From NCBI RefSeq assembly GCF_964204645.1, contig NC_134025.1, positions 29,666,001 to 29,730,000 of the forward strand: a DNA stretch of 64,000 nucleotides. The letters are read 5' to 3'. Every line of letters begins with the position of its first letter. The first letter of the stretch is position 1. The notes under the pieces were generated by a model. The model saw only the letters and a list, made by a program, of their open reading frames with translations. It searched no databases and had not been told where the DNA came from. Both the position numbers and the translations under genes were made by a program. This document shows, one piece after another, positions 59,693 through 64,000 of this stretch. The stretch is from Tubulanus polymorphus (taxonomy: Eukaryota > Nemertea > Palaeonemertea > Tubulaniformes > Tubulanidae).

Positions 59693-61993
59693 ATTCCCAC
59701 CAGTTGGGGGAACAGCTTTTGCGTAATGGTTTCGAATCCCTTGACCTGGTGAAGATGATGAAGGGGTGGTTTCGAATCCTTCATTTTACAATCGTCCGAA
59801 TGCAGTTAACCCTATAATACGATGACTAAAATCGTTTTTAATTTTTATAAAAGGTTTTTAATGGCTCAAAATCCATAGAAATCGCTGTAAAATGTTCACA
59901 TGTCTTTTTTTGATGTTATGTTGAACAGGCACCAGAGATTTCATTTATAAAAGTGAAAGTTTTATACGATTAAAACAACAGTTTTACACAGAAAAACAAA
60001 ACCGAATACACTGAATTTTTTTCTCTATATCGTGTATGCCATGTCATATTGTTTTAAATTTATGATATTGTATACGACACTACCCAGTCAAAAATCCTAA
60101 AAAAATACTGAAATTTCGAATTAGCAAGTGATACCCTGTCTAAAAATGCTCAAGCGCAGCAATTTCTTGAAAACTAAAATAAAATATAGCAGTATCACAG
60201 CTGCATAACACAAATTTTATATTTGTTCATTTTTTGCCATTCGAGCGTTCGTGCGCTGATCTGGTTTTTCAGACTAAAAGTGCGAACTTATCTTAAAGAT
60301 TCTAACGCCATTTTTATATCAATCATTGAAGTAACAATTCTAAAAGCGAATTTATACAGCATTTTACAGAAATATGAATAGAGAGATGATAGAGAGAAGA
60401 AGAAAGCTGCCAACTCACAAGTGACACACGCATTCACAATGACTCTACTACGCGTTACTACTATTATATCTCTAACTGTTTTACTGGATCACCAGACATC
60501 ACAGAAAATATCAATATAAATATCCATTATTATTATATACATGTCGACAACTGAATGACAGCGCACGTTATCAGGGACAGATCCAGAATTTAGGGAGAGG
60601 GTGGCACTCCTTATATTTATTACCTCTCTTACCCGGCATGATTAATCAGAGAGTTCGCTGGTCCTTCCCTTAAATTGTTTAATTTCAACAACCTCAGATG
60701 CAATTCACAGCCTCTCGGGCTGTAACAATCTAATAAGCTGGCAACATGAGACAATAACCAGATAAGAATGTAAAATCTCTCGAGTGAGAAGAGCTGATAG
60801 CAACTTCTGAAATGTTACATGAAGGGTTTTTAGGAGCACCACCCCTGGATCTGAGCCCGCGCATGATTTATCAAAAACTCATGATTTATTTTCTCTCAAA
60901 TATCTGACAGAATCAACATCATCATAATTGGATCTAATTCCTGATTGCAAAATCTGATAGAGCACATAATCATTCAAACAATCCTATATCATACCATCGT
61001 CCTATTATTGATCGAGACTATAATTCAGTTGCGCTCATTTTACAGCCTCAATATTTCTATATCATGTTTATACAACAGCCAATAAGCGAACAGCTAACAC
61101 TGCCTCGAAAATGACACAAAATAACCCGAAACAACAGCCTTTAACTGATATTAGATCAACTCACAAGTTACCATAGTCAAATACAGTCAAAATGAAGTCA
61201 TCCTAGTTGTGATGATTTTGAAGGGCGTCCAGTTCCATGAAAAAGATAAACTCAAATTTTTGATTTAATTCCTATAGGCAACTTCATGTTTACAATGAGT
61301 ACAACTATTCGAACTTCATAAATTTAAGGTTAAACATTTTCATGAAACTGAACCCTGGGTTTCATGAATTCGACTGTATTTTTCTCATATCAGATGGACC
61401 GTATTTGTACAATCACTCGATGCACTCGTAAAACAGTTGCAGCATTGTTAGCCTTTCGAATATTGCGAGACCTTCGCGATTTACTACGGAAGGATACGAA
61501 AAACGAAAACATCATCATCTTACGGCGTCATCGTAAATATTACAATTATATTCGGTTTTAGTTTTGCACTGGTGATTATTGCATCTTTCAATTCATTGAA
61601 AAAATAAACACATGAATACTCCTTAAGCAAAATACACTTGTAGTACGTATATATATAGATATAATATAAGCATAAAAAACATATACAATTTAGAATTATT
61701 CACATTATACGATATACATACCATACATAGTCAGTTTTGCTGATTTTATTACATAGGAAAATAAATGATTTGCGACTGAAATATTTCAGATAAACACATT
61801 TTTACAATGAAACGTGTATCTATTTCAATGTTTTACATAATTGATATCGCGCAAGTAAATATGACAAGCCAGAATTAATGATCATTTTCTTATTTTCTTA
61901 AATAGCTGCCATTTTCAATATCTATGTAAATAATGAAGGAAGGACTGCGTGAGACATTGATCTTATCATCTGAAAAAGAGCTATTAGTAGCGT

Positions 61994-62174
61994 TAAAGCC
62001 TGGTTTTCGCGAACGGTTTCCAGTTAGCATTTTCCTGCTTCCGCTGAAACTGCACTTGAAAAAGCTTGCGGTTGGTATTCAAATTCGATTGTCCAGGTGA
62101 CCAGTAGCCGGCCAGGGTACATTTTCACTTAGCTGGAAAAAGCTAGCTGAAACCGTTTGTGAAAACCAGCCTTT
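61994..62174. mobile_element. MITE, TAAAGCCTGGTTTTCGCGAA termini
   Basis: Left taaagcctggttttcgcgaa, then cggtttccag, and right ctgaaaccgtttgtgaaaac, then cagccttta, are inverted. The 180-bp element has no coding capacity. Confidence 0.75.
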
Positions 62175-64000
62175 AGTAGTAGATGGCACAAATGAAATAG
62201 AAAAATTGTTTAAGTGTAGAATTTGTAGTACAGTTATTCATATCTACAATTAGTTTTTAAAACACGTGTATAACAAGTTCCTTAAATCTAAAACTCACAC
62301 AAAAGTGTTCTTGATTTTACACTAAACACTTTGAGCACCAATTGTTTTATAGCTTAGGAAAATTTAGATCCTATTTTCTAAACACAGTAAAATATCAAAT
62401 TTCCTTCAAACATTTAGTGCAAAACTTCCATTTATCATTTCGGGTGGAACTTCGATGGATTAAAAAACAAAGATTTAAAAATCAGTAAAATCATGATTAA
62501 ACGAATATCGTGTGGTGAAATAAGTGCTTTTGAATGTGATCCATTTAAAATAACGGTGAAGTATTTAATGGTATGTTACTTTTGTTACAACACCGTCAGA
62601 ATTATTGGCACTTGTTCACTATTGGAAATATTCAGAACTTTCAGAGTACATGTTTAGTGCTTCGTTTTACGATATTACGCAACAACATTCAGGCTAAAAC
62701 TGAACTAATAAATCAACTTGAAGTGAAAGAATCTGTTTTGTATCTTTATATAAAAGGTAGAATTTCTACTGTTCAAACAAATCTGAAATGTCACTGAAAT
62801 CTGTGCCAGTTCGAAAAACAAAAATAATCCATGTACCGACTATTAAACTATTAAATCAAGTATTCTACCTTTTAGTATGGCTTTTCTAATAGATTATAAT
62901 TTGTAGCAAAACAACTAACACATTCTGAGCAATACTCTGTACAATTTAACTAAATATTTATATATCTGATATTTTCTAATGACAACGAATCTTCGACAAC
63001 AATTTCTTTCTTTAATAATAAGACCATTTACTGCAATTATTCAAATACAAAAATATAATGTTAATTTCCACTTTGAGAAACGTGTACAGTGCGTATACAC
63101 TTTGTATATAGAATTATTACGATAATAACTAACAGAATTAAAAGCGGGTTTTAATATATGTGTAAAGATCATTTTAAGAGCCATCATCAAAGCCACAAAC
63201 AACAGAATTCTACGCATCACAATGCTTGTTGAAATTGTATGTTTAAATCTAATCATTTTGAACTGATTTTCAAAATAGTCTCTATTTGGCTGTAATCGTA
63301 ATGTTACAATACTCTGAATTTCAGTTTTTTGATGAGAAATTCTCATGAAATCTAACGTAATACCTATGATCATTTTCAAAACAATGAAATGGAGCTTCTA
63401 CGACCTAACTAACATTATCATCTACCTATTGGTTGAATGTACATTTAAAAAGAGATATCAACATTACATGAATTAATAACTCGATTGTCGAAGATGATTG
63501 ATGATTTTTATACGAGAGCCTGATGTGATTAATGGCAAAATCATCTATAAATATCAGTTCTATCTTTTTCAATGAACGATAAAAATCCTGTATCAAGGAT
63601 TAAAGAATCTGGAAGTTTCCTTCAGTTAGTAAACATTTCAACGATATTCTTAGATTCACTTTTATAGTCATGTTCAGGAATGAAGATGATTATATTCTCC
63701 TGAAAATGACTATCAGAATGAAGTCAAAATGTTGAATGAACAATAAGCTCAAGGAAACATTTAGGACTTTCTGAGTGTTTCATCAGTGGTTAAAATTTTC
63801 ATACTTTTCCATCCAGAGATGAAACATTTATTGATAAGAAATTTAGAAGTATTTTTTTCCGTAATTGATGCCTTTAATAGAAATGTTGCATGATGATGGT
63901 AATATCAATTATATATATATATACAATATGAATTAGAAATATAAGAATGATTATTATTATTATGGTTATTATATATTTATCCATACTGATATATGGAATA

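Larger units (their letters stand above)
57175..64000. other. Right-hand repeat-rich region without an identified gene
   Basis: 6.8 kb. From 57.2 to 59.7 kb it consists mainly of tandem and inverted repeats. From 59.7 to 62.0 kb it is AT-rich with no exon-like structure. A MITE is at 61994-62174. The stretch 62175-64000 is very AT-rich (about two-thirds or more by eye) with only chance open frames; it may be the 3' UTR of a gene beyond the window or plain intergenic DNA. Confidence 0.45.

Noticed and set aside
61364-61561. 65-codon plus-strand open frame
   Set aside because: No similarity, no context; short open frames are expected in this AT-rich stretch.
63041-63379. 112-codon minus-strand open frame with a hydrophobic patch
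   Set aside because: AT-driven composition (Ile, Asn, Lys, Tyr), no start context, no similarity.

Overview
The window is eukaryotic nuclear DNA, AT-rich, with intron-dense protein genes using GT-AG introns, AATAAA poly(A) signals and many short inverted-repeat (MITE-like) elements. Gene content includes Churchill, L-2-hydroxyglutarate dehydrogenase, a Sp1-4 type zinc-finger factor, SRRM1, eIF4A3 and a polycystin-1 relative. This fits a non-vertebrate bilaterian, most likely a marine lophotrochozoan such as a mollusc, annelid or brachiopod. The phylum is inference; no marker sequence fixes it. No rRNA, canonical tRNA, CRISPR array or bacterial operon was seen.

Layout, left to right. A CCDC9-like gene enters from the left edge (minus, 5' part only). 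It is divergent from CHURC1 (plus, complete, 112 aa). Convergent with CHURC1 is a seven-exon minus gene (4.2-8.2 kb) for a 731-residue protein with one N-terminal membrane segment, a PLAT domain and four more membrane segments. It matches the middle of polycystin-1 without ectodomain or channel. Next comes EIF4A3 (plus, 11 exons, 399 aa), convergent with L2HGDH (minus, 9 exons). A large plus-strand gene (17.9-30.65 kb) encodes a CAP-Gly coiled-coil protein I cannot name; it has three possible first exons that all splice in the same phase to a common exon. Its long intron holds a 50-bp G/T-rich minisatellite. A complete Sp-family transcription factor follows (32.9-40.45 kb, 836 aa). A small two-pass membrane protein lies on the minus strand (43.0-44.6 kb), then about 4.4 kb of mostly empty DNA with one 69-codon ORF. 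SRRM1 occupies 49.0-57.2 kb (minus, 13 exons, about 989 aa). The last 6.8 kb holds tandem and inverted repeats and no convincing gene.

Exons were joined by hand from splice sites, reading phase and family similarity. Every join reported for the named genes keeps frame. The genes are ordinary housekeeping or regulatory genes and do not form an operon-like system. eIF4A3 (exon junction complex core) and SRRM1 (an exon-junction-associated splicing coactivator) both act in splicing, but no functional linkage can be shown. The most unusual items are the short polycystin-1-like protein, the CAP-Gly gene with phase-matched alternative first exons, two candidate PDZ-ligand ends near the two-pass membrane protein, and a rich set of foldback elements.
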